Shown in pieces: positions 36,177 through 48,435 of a DNA stretch of 64,000 nt (its first letter is position 1; every line of letters starts with the position of its first letter). The position numbers and the translations under genes were made by a program. The notes beneath the pieces are model-generated. The model was not told the DNA's origin. It searched no databases and was given only the letters and a program-made list of their open reading frames with translations. The stretch is from Saxidomus purpurata (taxonomy: Eukaryota > Mollusca > Bivalvia > Venerida > Veneridae), in NCBI GenBank assembly GCA_022818135.1, contig JAFMSR010000009.1, positions 19,193,779 to 19,257,778 of the forward strand. Direction: 5' to 3'.

Positions 36177-37339
36177 ATTAATATAAGTTGTACGAATTTT
36201 CGCAATCGAGAAGTACCCTTTGATAGTAGTTAGAAACTAATTCTTCTCTTCGGTTTTGTATGTGAATGCGGCCTTGTGAAAGCTGATGTGCTTGACTTAA
36301 TTAGTTGCCCATTTATGTGAAGATTATAGGTCAATAATACAGGAATCTACAAATTTATTGCGAGGGAGCGTCAGCGAAACGAAGCATAAGTTTTTTTTCA
36401 TTCCTGTTAATAGGGACCTTAAACCTGTTTACAGTTTGTCCCATTTACAGACAATCTTTGTATTGAAATATATAGAGATTTGGTGCGGGACGTAGTTCTG
36501 TGATGTCACAGTCCCACGTATTGGAGAAATAAGTTAAATAATAATTTTCATATTTGAGATATTGGGTCAACACGGAAACTACAATTTGCTTATTTTAATG
36601 AAATGGGAACATTTGATTGGATCAGAAAGTGGGGCAAACTGTAAGGTTCGAATATTTCCCTATTACATCTATAGCCCAGAGGACTAGCACTCTTGCCTTA
36701 TCAGAGAAATCATTTCATTTTTTAAAATTATTATACTTTATTCCAGGCGAGTTTAAAACAGCAAAGAACAGGTAAGGATAACAATAGAAGCTGGTGGTCA
36801 GGATTATTATGCCTTTTCCGGCTTTATTATACATGTATATTTTTACATTCCTTAAGAAACAGTTGACAAAATACCTTAATTTTCCCGCAATTTATCTTTT
36901 TTTACCACCAAAGTACCCGGTAGATGGAAAAAAGAAACGAAATAACATCCGCCCATCAGCTAGAGCAACGTCCCTTTGCGTGAATCGATTCCCCCTTTCA
37001 CGGTTCTAAGTTCCAGATTGAAAGTCTGTAATTATAGAATATGAAACTGGAAATGCGGTGTTACTAAAGAGTGTGGCAAGTATTTTAAAAACAGACAGAA
37101 TATTTTCTAACTGAAACGGCTTTGTTTTCGAAAGGGATTTCACACTAATTGTGGTTGTTGGAGTAATAGTCTTATCTTCAGACATTCCAACACATAAAGC
37201 CTAAAAAGAGTTTGAATTTAGGCTCGTGTCTTAAAATCAATAGTCTTATTCTCTAACAGTCAAACATGTAATATTTGACATTAAAAAAGTTAATAAATGT
37301 CTTAAAGGGCGGCGTTCAAGTCCTATGGTCCCATTTTTA

Positions 37340-37420
37340 AAATGCATGTAATAAAAGTCTTATTCTTTGACGATTTAATGCTTCTTATCAAAGTCTTATT
37401 CTTTCACCATAATTAAAATC
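37340..37420 (+). repeat. Unexpanded version of the 36-bp minisatellite
   Basis: About two and a half units (AAATGCATGTAATAAAAGTC… and ATGCTTCTTATCAAAGTCTT…) between flanks that match those of the 2.2-kb array. Confidence 0.75.
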
Positions 37421-37449
37421 TTATTTAGACTGAGAATCAGGGGCTAGTA

Positions 37450-37786
37450 GTTAAGAGACAACATTAAACACGTTCCAGCGATTGTTTGGAATTCCAAATT
37501 TTCTAAATTGAAATCGAAGAGTTTTTGGTTTATAACTACATGTATGAGTTATATGTCTATGCAAAGGTCTTTATCAAAGAAATAAATCTTTTAAATTTCG
37601 AAGAGATTCGTCTATTTTTGAAACTTGTAGACAGATTCAAAACCATGAAAAATGACCATTTTTCAATTGGAAAAGCAGAAAATCCAATTGGATCGATTTT
37701 TTCCAATTGGAAAACTATCAATCCAATTGGAATTCCAATTGGACTGAATCCAATTGGATTGATATAGTCCAACTGGAGTTCCATTT
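37450..37786. other. Block-2-specific insertion with a cluster of CCAATTGG palindromes
   Basis: CCAATTGG occurs at 37684, 37703, 37723, 37735 and 37750, with near copies at 37673 and 37769. The matching first-block sequence (about 20.80-20.95 kb) lacks this stretch. The two ORFs overlapping it on opposite strands both read IGFSPIG-like repeats and are not genes. Confidence 0.65.
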
Positions 37787-39691
37787 ATGTATAAACCCTT
37801 TCCGTTAATATTGCTAAGTTAGCTTCAGACTTATATAACAAGTTTTGCAATATTTATTGTCCATTTACATGAGCATTCTGCCAACTGATTAACATGACTT
37901 TTCATTCAATAACATTTATAACTGGTTAATGGCTATTTCGGAACCCGAGTCATTTTCCGGATATTGCCCCTTTGCAAAACATCATTTCAGCTATGCAAAA
38001 CGTTCTAATGCTTCACCTTACATCGAATAAAATGCCGTTACTTTAGTCTACAAAGTACATTTCTCGACATTTCAACTCATGAACTTAATTCTTTGTCTGT
38101 CAAGTCAAGTTACTTCATTTACTCATTCAGCGATGCAGGAGTTAAAATTGAACAAAAAATCCCCCACTGTATTGTGAGGATACATTTTTCATAGGATAAA
38201 CCTTAAGAGTTTGAAGTCCTACATAGTAATTTGAACAAGAGTTCATGAATTTTTGCATTTACATGTACATTTATAAACAATTCTTAAAACATACAAAACA
38301 CGTTTATATTCCTGGTCCATTTTGTTCTCACAAACAGGACTGCAGCTCTGGGAAACTGTGATAAGCGTTATCAAAATAAAAGATGTATTAAATATATATT
38401 CACTTCCAAACCGGATCCGCGTGACTGATAGTCTGATCACTTACTGATAGGAATGATGTATTGTATAACATAACAATAAAAAGTATGTTTATATGCAAAC
38501 GGATGTATGTAATCAACATGTCACGAGCTTAAATGTTTGCTTACCTCGTAAAAGAGAACTAGTTCCAGGAATTCATAAATTAGGCCACGCGAATTTCTTT
38601 TACGGTTCCTGAAAACGGTATCAAAAATTAGTAGCACAATGTTAAATATCGTTTCAGCTGGAATAACAGGAAATAGCTTTGACCACTTTTTTGAACATGT
38701 ATCTTTTATTATTACTTGTAATATTAATAAAATCTGGTACTGAACGGACAATGCCCACGTCAGTTTTATAATTGTGTCCTTTCAAAGCATACATGTACAG
38801 TCACGTTTATACATAATAAATTGTCCTAACCTAAGGGGTCTCAATATAAATTCTGGATTATTACCTTTAAGTTAATATTGTTAATTACCTTAACTACATA
38901 TTGGCTTTAAAGTTACGTTGCTATTCAAAATGACCATCAAAGTATGAAGAACAATAACTGTAATCGATTATTGCTCCTAAATAAAATACAATATGCATGA
39001 ATCTGTTTGACTTTATTCTTTTTGAATATAACATAAAATCATGAATTGAAAGTAAGAGAATAAATAGATTACTTCTTATGTATTTTTAAGGCATATTTTT
39101 GTATTTTTAGCATCTTTTATGACTCAGTTGTAAAATAGTCAAATACACATTTTCAATAGCAAAATAACATAAGGTCATAAGTGCTTTGAATAGCAAGATG
39201 TTGAATTTCTAAAAATTGCCTTATTGTTAAAATGTATAAGTATATGGTCTGAACAAGGTCAACATGTTTAATTTTTTATTCAGTAAATAAAGACTTTATT
39301 ATAATTAATTTATTACTTTATTGTATCATTAAAACCTTTTTTCTGTATTTAACTTCGGACAATACAAGTACAATGTTATATACATGGTATACACTATTCA
39401 CGCAATTTAAGATGAAAATTAAAGTAGCAAGAACAGTTTCATATGTTTAAATAAAATATTTAGGTGAATAGTACTTTTTATTGAAGTTGTATTTTTTATT
39501 CATGAGCAAAAGTAATAAGAATTACGCTCGCCCTAGTAAGTGTGCTCAGGTTACTAGGAAAAAATTACCGAAAGAGAAAATTTTCTTATATTTGCCAGAT
39601 GTAAATGCGTTATCGAGTTGACGAGACGAAATTCGGTTTGCTTCCTGGAGAAAATAAGTTCAACTTGCTCAAGGAAGTTTTCATCTTGAGA

Positions 39692-40519
39692 ATGAGAGTT
39701 ATAATGGTCATATGTTTGACTGTTGTGTTTGCTGTTTCAGTGCTGCCAGGGGTAACATGTGCCCCTGTGACAGACAGTGACAATTCTGATCGGTTAAATA
39801 GCCACATATTGATAAACATGGGAATTAAACTAAACAAACCCCTGCTGAAGCTAATCGGAAAAACAATGAGAATCTTAGAGTATGAAGTTAAAGAACTGAC
39901 TGCGAACCTATCTGCTTTGAATGCCCTCAAGGTAGAAGACGTAATATCAGAGATGTGTCGACTGCATCCTTGTTCAGATTGGAGTGAATGGTCTAAATGT
40001 GATTCCAGCATAATTGGAGACTTCGGAGGTCGAAATCGCAGCAGAAACTGTGGGTTTAATACAACGTATTGTGAGCGATACGTTATGTCAAGTGTGGAGT
40101 ATCAATCAGAAGTTTGCGAGGGTACATGTCCTGATGATTATAATACCACCAAAAATGGCTTTTGTGTGAAATTGTACGACTTGGTCAAAAAGACACGGGA
40201 CGACGCTGAAAGTGTATGTAAGAATGACGACGGCCATCTTATCAACATTGATTCTACTGCTAAACTCAATGACGTTACGGAGATTCTTTCAGGCAAATCA
40301 TGGAACACTGTTTGGATTGGCGGTCGCAGACAAGTTAAAGGTGGAAATTGGGATTATGACTACGAGTCCACTGATTCGACATTTTCTATTTGGAAACCTG
40401 GTGAACCAACGAATGGCTCAACTGAACTTTGCAAAGTTCTTGAAAAATCTTCAAACAAATGGTATTGGTACGACAGAAACTGTCTGAACTCTTATAATTA
40501 TATTTGTCACATTCTGTAA
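39692..40519 (+). CDS. Secreted TSP1 plus C-type lectin domain protein, gene 2
   Basis: 275 codons, paralogue of 22874-23707 with the same domain order: signal peptide (MRVIMVICLTVVFAVS), helical region, TSP1 (CSDWSEWSKC, GGRNRSRNC) and C-type lectin domain. EPT replaces EPN again and WND reads WYD. An upstream ATG at 39605 is in frame here and would add 29 residues before the signal peptide. I prefer 39692 because the signal sequence then lies at the N-terminus and gene 1 lacks the in-frame extension. Many substitutions are replacement changes, concentrated in the first loop of TSP1 and in the lectin domain. AATAAA at 40600-40605 is a likely polyadenylation signal. Confidence 0.88.
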   Translation: MRVIMVICLTVVFAVSVLPGVTCAPVTDSDNSDRLNSHILINMGIKLNKPLLKLIGKTMRILEYEVKELTANLSALNALKVEDVISEMCRLHPCSDWSEWSKCDSSIIGDFGGRNRSRNCGFNTTYCERYVMSSVEYQSEVCEGTCPDDYNTTKNGFCVKLYDLVKKTRDDAESVCKNDDGHLINIDSTAKLNDVTEILSGKSWNTVWIGGRRQVKGGNWDYDYESTDSTFSIWKPGEPTNGSTELCKVLEKSSNKWYWYDRNCLNSYNYICHIL

Positions 40520-40599
40520 CCAAACCTGTCATTAAATTGGGAAAACTGGAATTTCGACAAAAGACAACCAGTTTAATATCAGACAGAATGCAACCGTGA

Positions 40600-40605
40600 A
40601 ATAAA
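40600..40605 (+). terminator. Polyadenylation signal of lectin gene 2
   Basis: AATAAA about 80 bp after the stop codon. Gene 1 has no exact AATAAA at the matching place, only variants. Confidence 0.45.
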
Positions 40606-41585
40606 CCAGTGTACATGTTGTTTAAATTGTACTCAATTTTAAAACTGTCGTTTTACGTGTTTTCAAGCAAACGTTTGAAAGTAATTTTAAGCCAAACTTA
40701 AGCCCATCAATTTAAGATGTAATGAGTTTAGAATATTCCTTGTAAAAGAAACTTCAGTTTATGAAACTCTTACAATTTTGCTAACATAAGAATTTATTAA
40801 AATAGTATCCAAAACCTTTTTTGTAAGGAGATACCGCATTACCTACAAGGTATGTATGTAAGGATCACAACTTTAGCTGTAGAAAGAGCCACTGGATTCG
40901 ATAGTCAGTTAAGTGGAGGAGATGTTATTGCATATTTTGAAAAAAACCTTATTGTACTATATTGTGGCGACGTATATATAGCCGTTACGCGCCATAGTTT
41001 TGGAGATGTGTGTGCAAATGAATAGTTACACGTTACAGTCAAACACTACATGTCGGACTTCGGTATATGCTTTGAAGAAGACTGATTCATCTACAATCCA
41101 ACGAAAAGGAAACATATATTAGTATTTTTAATTACGGACTTTAGTCAGTGGTATAGATTACCTGATTTTACATTTTATGTATCATCAGCATTTTCCCCGT
41201 TGCAGCTACTTGGTAGGTGGGGAAGTTGATATGTGTTTTACAAACATCCATAATGATTGTTCTTCTAGCACACATTACTTGTTGGTATCATAAAATAATT
41301 CGTTTGTGTTTAAATCAGTATACTACTGGGCTATTTTGTACAAAAGATGTATTGCATTACATAGTGATATAGTAGAAAGTAACTATTTGTTGTATAATAT
41401 GCTTAGAGGTGTTTTAAAAAAGAGCTAGAATAAAAACATATAGATATATACATGTATAAAACTTCTTTATTTGACCATTCCAAATGTATTATTCTTTCAG
41501 CCATAGTCACTACTTGGTCCTATATTTCCATATTTTGTGACTTTAAAAAGTAATGCCGTGAAACTGCGGTCTGAGTTGCTGATAC

Positions 41586-41640
41586 ACGCAACAAGCTCGT
41601 CTAGCTAACGACTTGTTGCGTTGCGCCTCAGCGCAACGCA
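41586..41640. other. Two overlapping, mutually exclusive 10-bp hairpins
   Basis: ACGCAACAAG (41586-41595) pairs with CTTGTTGCGT (41612-41621), and TGCGTTGCGC (41617-41626) pairs with GCGCAACGCA (41631-41640). Both stems are perfect and share 41617-41621. This sits at the end of the duplicated block. Confidence 0.6.
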
Positions 41641-41644
41641 TGCT

Positions 41645-43585
41645 TAGGGCCACGTAACTGGTGAGGTGGCAATGATCAATTTATCACAGTATCCGTAGTA
41701 GTGAATAAATTCGTTTAAGATACTGAAAAGACTTCGTTGAAGTTACTGACATTGTACTTAATTCCAGTTGTTAACAGTGCATTAATCTAAATTTTGCTAA
41801 AAAGGCACAAACAATTTTAATGACAAACATGATAAATAATCGTGTTTTATATTAAATATATTTGCTTTTATTTTTTCGGTAAATAATAGTGCATTTCGGT
41901 AAATAATACGACATGGGGTATAAACCTGACCAGATCAGACAAGAACACGCAAAAGGCCGATCGTACTGGAACTTTTCACCGATATGACTTACACACAATA
42001 GCGTTATTTTTCTATAATATAAATATCTGCACGAGGTACGTGTGTTACAAAGCTAGATTTTTCATTGTTAAAGAAATATTAAGCACTAAGATCAGTATCA
42101 ATAAAGTTTTAATCTGTAATAGAAACTATAAAATTAATGTAAGTTCACCGCACGAGTTTGTATATGTGTATAGGCCCGCTCATGTTTTACCGAGAACGGA
42201 GTGTTCTATTCATTTCTGCGAACATTTCCGGTACGTTTCGTACTTTCCGTGATGTAGTCTTTTACCACCCGCAATTAAATTTACCAAATTGAAAGACACA
42301 TCAATAATTGCCCGCCAGTACGATCTTTGCGGGACTGTTTCCTCCCATTATGATGGTCAGGAATAATGTAAGAAAGTTAAAATTCGCATAAAAAGTACAG
42401 TAACAATGCATTGAATATAGCTTATGCTCACTATACAGATGACCACTATACAATTTACATTGAATTTCGTAAATCTCCATCTTTACTGATCAAGTTCGAT
42501 TATTGACATGTTTGGACTTTATATTTCGTAGAAACACGTTTGCACCTGTATGATAGTCGTTATACATTTTCACACTTGCCTGTTACAGAACAGCACTACT
42601 TTGGGTGAAAAACTCTGACTGTTGTAAAACAAATGATTAAATAGTTGAAAAGGACATGACGTAGTACGATGACGTGTTACATGTATTACGGCCAAACACC
42701 TCCAAATCTATGCGACTAACAGCAACAGTAAAAGAGAGTTGTCGCCGAAGTAACATGGGACTATCCATAACAGATAGTCTCAATATTGTACTTACTAATC
42801 TGGGACATATTACATAGTACATAGTATGTATGCCATAAAGGTTTCCTATGCTCTTCCTGCTAGCAAGAGAACGATAACATATACTTCCACATAATATACT
42901 TGTATATCACTTTGCACAGTTAGCGTAGTCATAAGTAGTTACATGTATTATAATTTACGAAACAATCATCCAGGACTTTGACGGGCATATATTCTCGTAA
43001 TTGTAAGACTTAGTGAACTTTGAAAAATTAAAAATAACACCATGTGTTTTACTATTCGTTGGCTAAAGTTGGATACATAAACCTTGCCTTATCTGTAATG
43101 TATTTAAGATAGACCTCGTATTTCAGATAAACATTGTGTTATATTAAACGTTGAATCATTTATTTTGTACAATGTATTTAAATTTGCAATCATAAATTTC
43201 AAGAAAACACAAAGTGTATCAATGAGATCCAAATAACGTAAAATCAAATATATTAAAAGTAAAAACCAATTTTAAATGAATTTACTCCTTTATTCGAAGT
43301 ATACGTTTTGTATTCAGCTTGTTTGAAGAAAAGGAAGAAACAGAAGAAGAATTCTGAAGAATACTGAAAGTTGGAACACATTTAAAAGTTAACCATAAAG
43401 AAGGGTTCATTATTCATTCAGTTGTTTAAATTTTTTCTAAACATAATTCTCAAACGATAAAATAATCCCTACACGTATTTGGTTCACAAAAACATAGACT
43501 AAATCGGGGCCTCTTTCTCTATAACACTATCAATAATGCTAAACAATGAATAATCGACCATATCATAATTAAAGTTCAATATAAT
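41645..43585. other. Intergenic; nothing recognised
   Basis: AT-rich single-copy-looking DNA with only short ORFs that show no domain or codon signal. Confidence 0.4.
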
Positions 43586-43589
43586 AACA

Positions 43590-44890
43590 TAACCGTGGCA
43601 AACGGGGCCACCTTCTCATCGCAAGGCAAACGGGGCAAACAAGGTGTCTTATGTCTCTTGTACTATCAATAATGTTCATGAAAAGGCAAACGGGGCCTCT
43701 TTCCTCTTATACTATCAACAATACTCATGACAAGGCAAAATATGCATCCTTTCTCTAAAACTAGCAATAATGCTCAGGACGAATAGTACAGGGCCTCTTT
43801 TCTCTCTTTTACTATCAATTATGCTCATAGCAAGGCAAATGGGGCATTTTCTCTGTCTTATACTATACGGAATGCTTATAAGGCAAGCAGGGCCTCTTTA
43901 TTCTCTTGTGCTATCAATAATGCTCATGACTAGGCAAGCAGGGCTTCTTTTCTCTGTTATACTATCAATAATGCAAACTGTCTCTTTTCTCTCATTTACT
44001 AAAAATAATGCTCATGTCAAGGCAAATTCCACTTTTCTCTTATATTATCAAAAATGCTCATGACAAGGCAGATGGGGCCTCTTCTCTCTCTTATACTATT
44101 AGGATTGCTTATGAGACAAACAGGGCCTCTTAAGTCTCTTGTACTATCAATAATGCTCATGACGAGGCAAACTGGGCCTCTTTTCTCTCTTAAACTATCA
44201 ATAATGCTCGTGACAAGGAAAATGGGGCCTCTTCTGTATCTCTCTCTTATATATAAAGAATGCTTAGGAGGCAAACTGGGCCTCTTTAGTCTTTTGCGCT
44301 AACAGTAATGCTGATGAGGCAAACAGGGCCTCTTTAGTTTCTTGTGCTATTTATAATGCGTATGAGGCAAACAGGGCCTCTTTGGTCTATTGTGCTATCA
44401 ATAATGCTTATCAGGCAAATGGGGCCTCTAGTTTTTGTGCTATCAATAATGCTTATGAGGCAAACAGGGCCTCTTTAGTCTCTTTTGCTATCAATAATGC
44501 TTATGAGGCAAACACGGACTCTTTAGTTTCTTGTGCTATCAATAATGGTTATCAGGCGATCGGGGCATCTTTTATGTCTCTTGTGCTATCAATAATGCTT
44601 ATGAGGCAAACAGGGCATCTTTAGTTTCTTGTGCTATCAATAATGTTTATCATACTCATGACAAGGCAAATGGGGCATTCTTTCTCTGATACTATCACAA
44701 ACGCGCATAAAAAGGCAAATGGGGCCTCTTTTCTTATACTATATCAAGTTTGATCATGAGGCAAACAGGGCCTCTTTATTTTCTTGTATTAACAATAATG
44801 CTCATGACGAGGCAAACTGGCCCTCTTTTCTCTAATATACTATCAATAATGCTCATGATGAGGCAAGCAGAGCCTCTTTTCTCTCTTATA
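43590..44890 (+). repeat. Minisatellite, unit about 50 bp, about 25 copies
   Basis: Units contain GGCAAACGGGGCCTCTTT, CTCTCTTATACTATCAATAA and TGCTCATGA, with variable length. In the middle (44.28-44.64 kb) a shorter variant with TTGTGCTATCAATAATGC and TTATGAGGCAAACAGG predominates. The ORFs across it (43770, 44054, 44382 on plus, 44017 on minus) are products of the repeat. Confidence 0.9.
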
Positions 44891-44899
44891 CCATAAATA

Positions 44900-45920
44900 A
44901 TCCGTCATTTCATAATTATAGCTCAATATTTATGAAATTATAGCACATCTTTCATGTTCGACTTTTAAACAAAATGCTGATGATTCCCATCTCAGAATTA
45001 TAGAGACGCCATTGTTTTGCAAGATATCAAACGAAAAGTTACTATGTAACTTTTACTGAAGCAGTACCAGCGTCAAACCGGTGTTCCATATGCCTTAAGA
45101 ATTATAAAACACAATTTGGCTATTTTATAAGATGCATAATATAATCAGTGAAGCCGGAATGAAGCGTGCATTCTTGCTACTGCATCAATTAGTCATGGTT
45201 CCAGGCCTAACGGCAATCAAGGATTATGATTACATGAGCACAGGGCTATAATGACGTCTTAACATAACTTATCAAAACACCAAAGATCAATCCTCTGCAA
45301 CTATAAACACCTTATTAACAACAGTATAGATCTACATTTTCACGATTTGATGTCCTCGCAGTAAATTGGTAAAACAATTACCTTCACCTGTCAAAAGTAA
45401 CATTTAAAAGGAGAGTCTGAACGCATTACCAAAGTTCTGTATACAAATGTAGTTCAAATATATTGTCATGCAGAAAGCTGCATTAACAACACTTGGTAAA
45501 TGTAAACAAGTGTTAAACAAAAATGTAAACAGTCTCGCTGTATAAAGAAACAACTTCATTTGTCTTTCTATAATCCTACGAGTTGTAACTTTTTTTTTCT
45601 TTCTTTAGTACGCATTTAAGCGACTCAAAAAATCACACAAATAAACGAAGGCGTAAAGTACATAAACTTTATGCTGCCAGTCTGCCAACTTCACGAAAAT
45701 AACATGCTTTGCTTTATCACATGAAAATACTTGCCGACAGAGCTAATTATTGGACTTTTATTTGATGCAAATACTTGTATAAAAAAGAGAACGTCACGTT
45801 TAAGTACGCGTTTACATATATCCTTGAAATAATATTTAAACCTACTTTTGTGATTGAGTGTTTAATAAGGCTAATATTTTACTGTAAGTAGGAACTTTTA
45901 ATCAGGAAAATGAATTAGAT
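44900..45920. other. Intergenic upstream of the CPTP-like exon; earlier exons not identified
   Basis: No ORF with lipid-transfer-domain similarity could be found by eye. The missing 5' exons may be very short here or lie far upstream. Confidence 0.35.
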
Positions 45921-45924
45921 TCAG

Positions 45925-46119
45925 ACCCTAGCCCTTTTACAAAAAAGATCCCTGGGTTCTTTCACGTTCCCGGTGTATAGCGCCGTCCGATACATGCGAT
46001 ACTACCTCTGGGTTTCTAACCAGTTCATCTCTAGATGAGAAACAGCATTAACACGTTTCTGAAATTTACCAGGGACCCCAGATTGGTAGTTCAGAGCACT
46101 CGACCAATGCCCCACGCAT
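45925..46119 (-). mobile_element. SINE (family 3), minus strand
   Basis: The minus strand carries a body with CATCTAGAGATGAACTGGTT and AGAAACCCAGAGGTAGTATC, shared with 63283-63480. It lies in the intron just upstream of the CPTP-like last exon. Confidence 0.6.
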
Positions 46120-46180
46120 TCTCACTTTCATTTTTAAATTTTGAATTTCATTTCTAGTAATACATTTTCATCTTTTACAG

Positions 46181-46703
46181 ATTCTTCCAGTTGACTGGGC
46201 GCTTATTTGGTCTCGTTGCCAAAGATCTAGAGCACAAAATATCTGCAATTGAAAGAAAACAGAAAGGCGACCAAGGTCGGCATTATACCACCGCCGGGAA
46301 AATGATTCAGTTCGAACTTAACAACCATTCCGTCGTGCACAAAGGGTCAAACAAATTAAGTCATTCCGGAACAAGGACATTATTAAGACTTCAGTGGGCT
46401 TTAGAATTTATACTTGAATTTATGTCAAGGATAAGTAAATGTTCAGATGTCGACAAAACATCTAAAATAGCAACCGAAGTGTATGAACAAACGTTGGCCA
46501 AACATCATCCGTGGATAACGCGCAAGATGGCGGCAATAGCAGTGTACTTGTTACTGTCGCGGAGGGATCTGATTAGTGTGATGTGTAAACAGGACTATGA
46601 AACTGTTCTCCAGCTTCTGGATAAAGTTGTAGGCGCAGGAAGACAAGTGTATGAATTAACTGAAAAGCTGTACATAGATCATGATTTGTGTAACATTCCA
46701 TAA
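46181..46703 (+). CDS. Ceramide-1-phosphate transfer protein-like, last coding exon (GLTP domain)
   Basis: The exon opens after a good acceptor (CATCTTTTACAG) in phase 2 and ends at TAA 46701-46703, giving about 173 residues. It matches the C-terminal three quarters of the GLTP fold in CPTP/GLTPD1 proteins: GRLFGLVAKDLEHKI, a TRTLLRLQWALEF helix with the phosphate-binding arginines, the LAKHHPW motif with the conserved His, and a VYELTEKLYIDHDL ending like that of CPTP. The family moves ceramide-1-phosphate between membranes in the cytosol. The first exons, with the conserved Asp and Lys of the head-group site, are not visible. CPTP is preferred over GLTP because of the ending and the RTLLRL arginines. 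Confidence 0.87.
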
Positions 46704-47129
46704 CGTGCGTGCGAGGAATCCAGATGTAAATATGACACTTTGATACTCGTGTGAGTGCAACGGCCTTGGAATACTCGTTTTTCATTCGTAACGTGCCATG
46801 TTGATATTTTATTTTACTTCAGGACGCGAAACAACCGCATGTTCTGTAAATATTGTCATATATTTGATACAAATTTGACTTTGTTTTTATCAACTTTGAT
46901 TAAACCGTTGTTGTCTGATCATGATCTACACTGTACATCGTTCAGTCTGTAATTTTCTGTGAGTACCCCTTTGAACATGATTTGCATTGTGTAAAATGGA
47001 ATGATGGACAAGTTCATTAAAAAAATTTAAGGGTGCGATACCGACTGGCTCTGACTGGAAGAACGCAATAGTTTCAGTGTACCTAAGAATGTTGATAACT
47101 GTGTCTGATTATCATTGTCTTCCTACAGG

Positions 47130-47135
47130 AATAAA
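47130..47135 (+). terminator. Possible polyadenylation signal of the CPTP-like gene
   Basis: AATAAA about 430 bp after the stop codon, the first exact match I noticed downstream. Confidence 0.4.
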
Positions 47136-47459
47136 ATGACACCGTTCATGGAATTTTCTTGAGTTTTTTATTCGGAAAAGTAGGCCCGATATAGATCATA
47201 TCGCTTCATTCTTTTTTTAGCTCGACTATTCGAAGAATAAGGAGGCTATTGCACTCGCCCAGGCGTCGGCGATTTCTTATAAAGTCCAGTATCTTGAATA
47301 CTATTAAACGTATTGACTTGAAACTCAAAATATGTTTTAACCATCAACGTCTTCACCTGAAGAAACAATCCCCATAACTGTCGGGTTTTCCAATCTGCTC
47401 GGTTTTATCATTATTACATGTACCAGTACTAGTACACGTCCTGCAAGACTACTGTTAGT

Positions 47460-47665
47460 TTTATTTATTTATACTTATTAAGTTTAGCTCCATTGTGAAG
47501 AATGCTTTCAGCTTATCGAGTCACTTTCGAGTCTTCTTCCTGGTTAAACCAGGACTGGTGTCATATGAGGAGGTAAGGTCGTGATCCCAGAGGGGCTCGA
47601 ACCAGCAACTTCCGGGATGAGCGGCAGACACATTAACATCTACGCCACCGCTCCCCTTAGAAGAT
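47460..47665 (-). mobile_element. tRNA-derived SINE, possibly V-SINE type
   Basis: The minus strand reads GGAGCGGTGGCGTAGATGTT (box A region) and GGTTCGAGCCCC (box B), then a body with GACACCAGTCCTGGTTTAAC and ending near GGAGCTAAACTTAATAAG. The body resembles widespread molluscan V-SINEs from memory; the family name is not certain. Confidence 0.65.
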
Positions 47666-47699
47666 GTATCTATATATAATGACCCTTCAGATTTAATCA

Positions 47700-48430
47700 T
47701 AAAAGCCTGTAAATAAATCTGGTTTGAAATCACATGCAGAGTACCCTTTTAAGGAGCGAACTTCGAACAAAAGAAAACTGCGATGAGAGGAAAGTGGCTT
47801 TACAGGCATGTATATATTGATAGGAAATACCGCGGAGGAACACCGGCTCTTTGAAGTATTCATAGTCTAAAGTGATATTATCCTTCAAAGTGACTCATAA
47901 TTTAAAAGGAGACAAGTTTTTCTACTAAAAAAATGAACACTGCCAAAGTTTTAACAAAAATATATAAATCTGTATGATCTCTTCATTCCCTTTGAATATA
48001 GAGAAAAATAAGTTAAAATCTTTTTTGACTATCCTTGTCAAAAACAGCGATCAATCCTTTCTATTACATACATTTAATTTATATCTTACAATGACATACA
48101 TGTACATGTAATTAGTTTGACATGTTTCAAAGCATTTACTAAGTTTTCATCTTCCATCTTGATCGTCAGTCAATTAAAAAAAATTGAAGGTGAATATAAT
48201 TTTAATGCTTAATGTCCGTGAGACTATGACATCAACTGATATTATAACGATACTTTTTAAGAGATGATACGGACATTAAACTTACAAAACCCCATCCCCT
48301 TGAAAATCCGACCGTTTCAGAAATCAGGCCAAATTTGCCTCGCCGTGGGCCGGCCAGAGCTACGAGGTTTTACTGTACCACCTGGTGGTCACTTGTTTTG
48401 CATTTAGTTATATAGCGAACTCATGTGTAG
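47700..48430. other. Intergenic; nothing recognised
   Basis: AT-rich with no coding evidence. Confidence 0.4.
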
Positions 48431-48435
48431 GAAGT

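Larger units (their letters stand above)
27740..41590. repeat. Large segmental duplication, second block (PAN/WSC copy D plus lectin gene 2)
   Basis: Partner of 12700-26130. Block-specific insertions are visible at about 28.10-28.42, 30.10-31.35, 32.06-33.60, 33.88-34.70 and 37.45-37.79 kb. Confidence 0.8.

Noticed and set aside
43770..44624. ORFs in the 44-kb region
   Set aside because: Products of the minisatellite with a unit of about 50 bp; unrelated frames are equally open.
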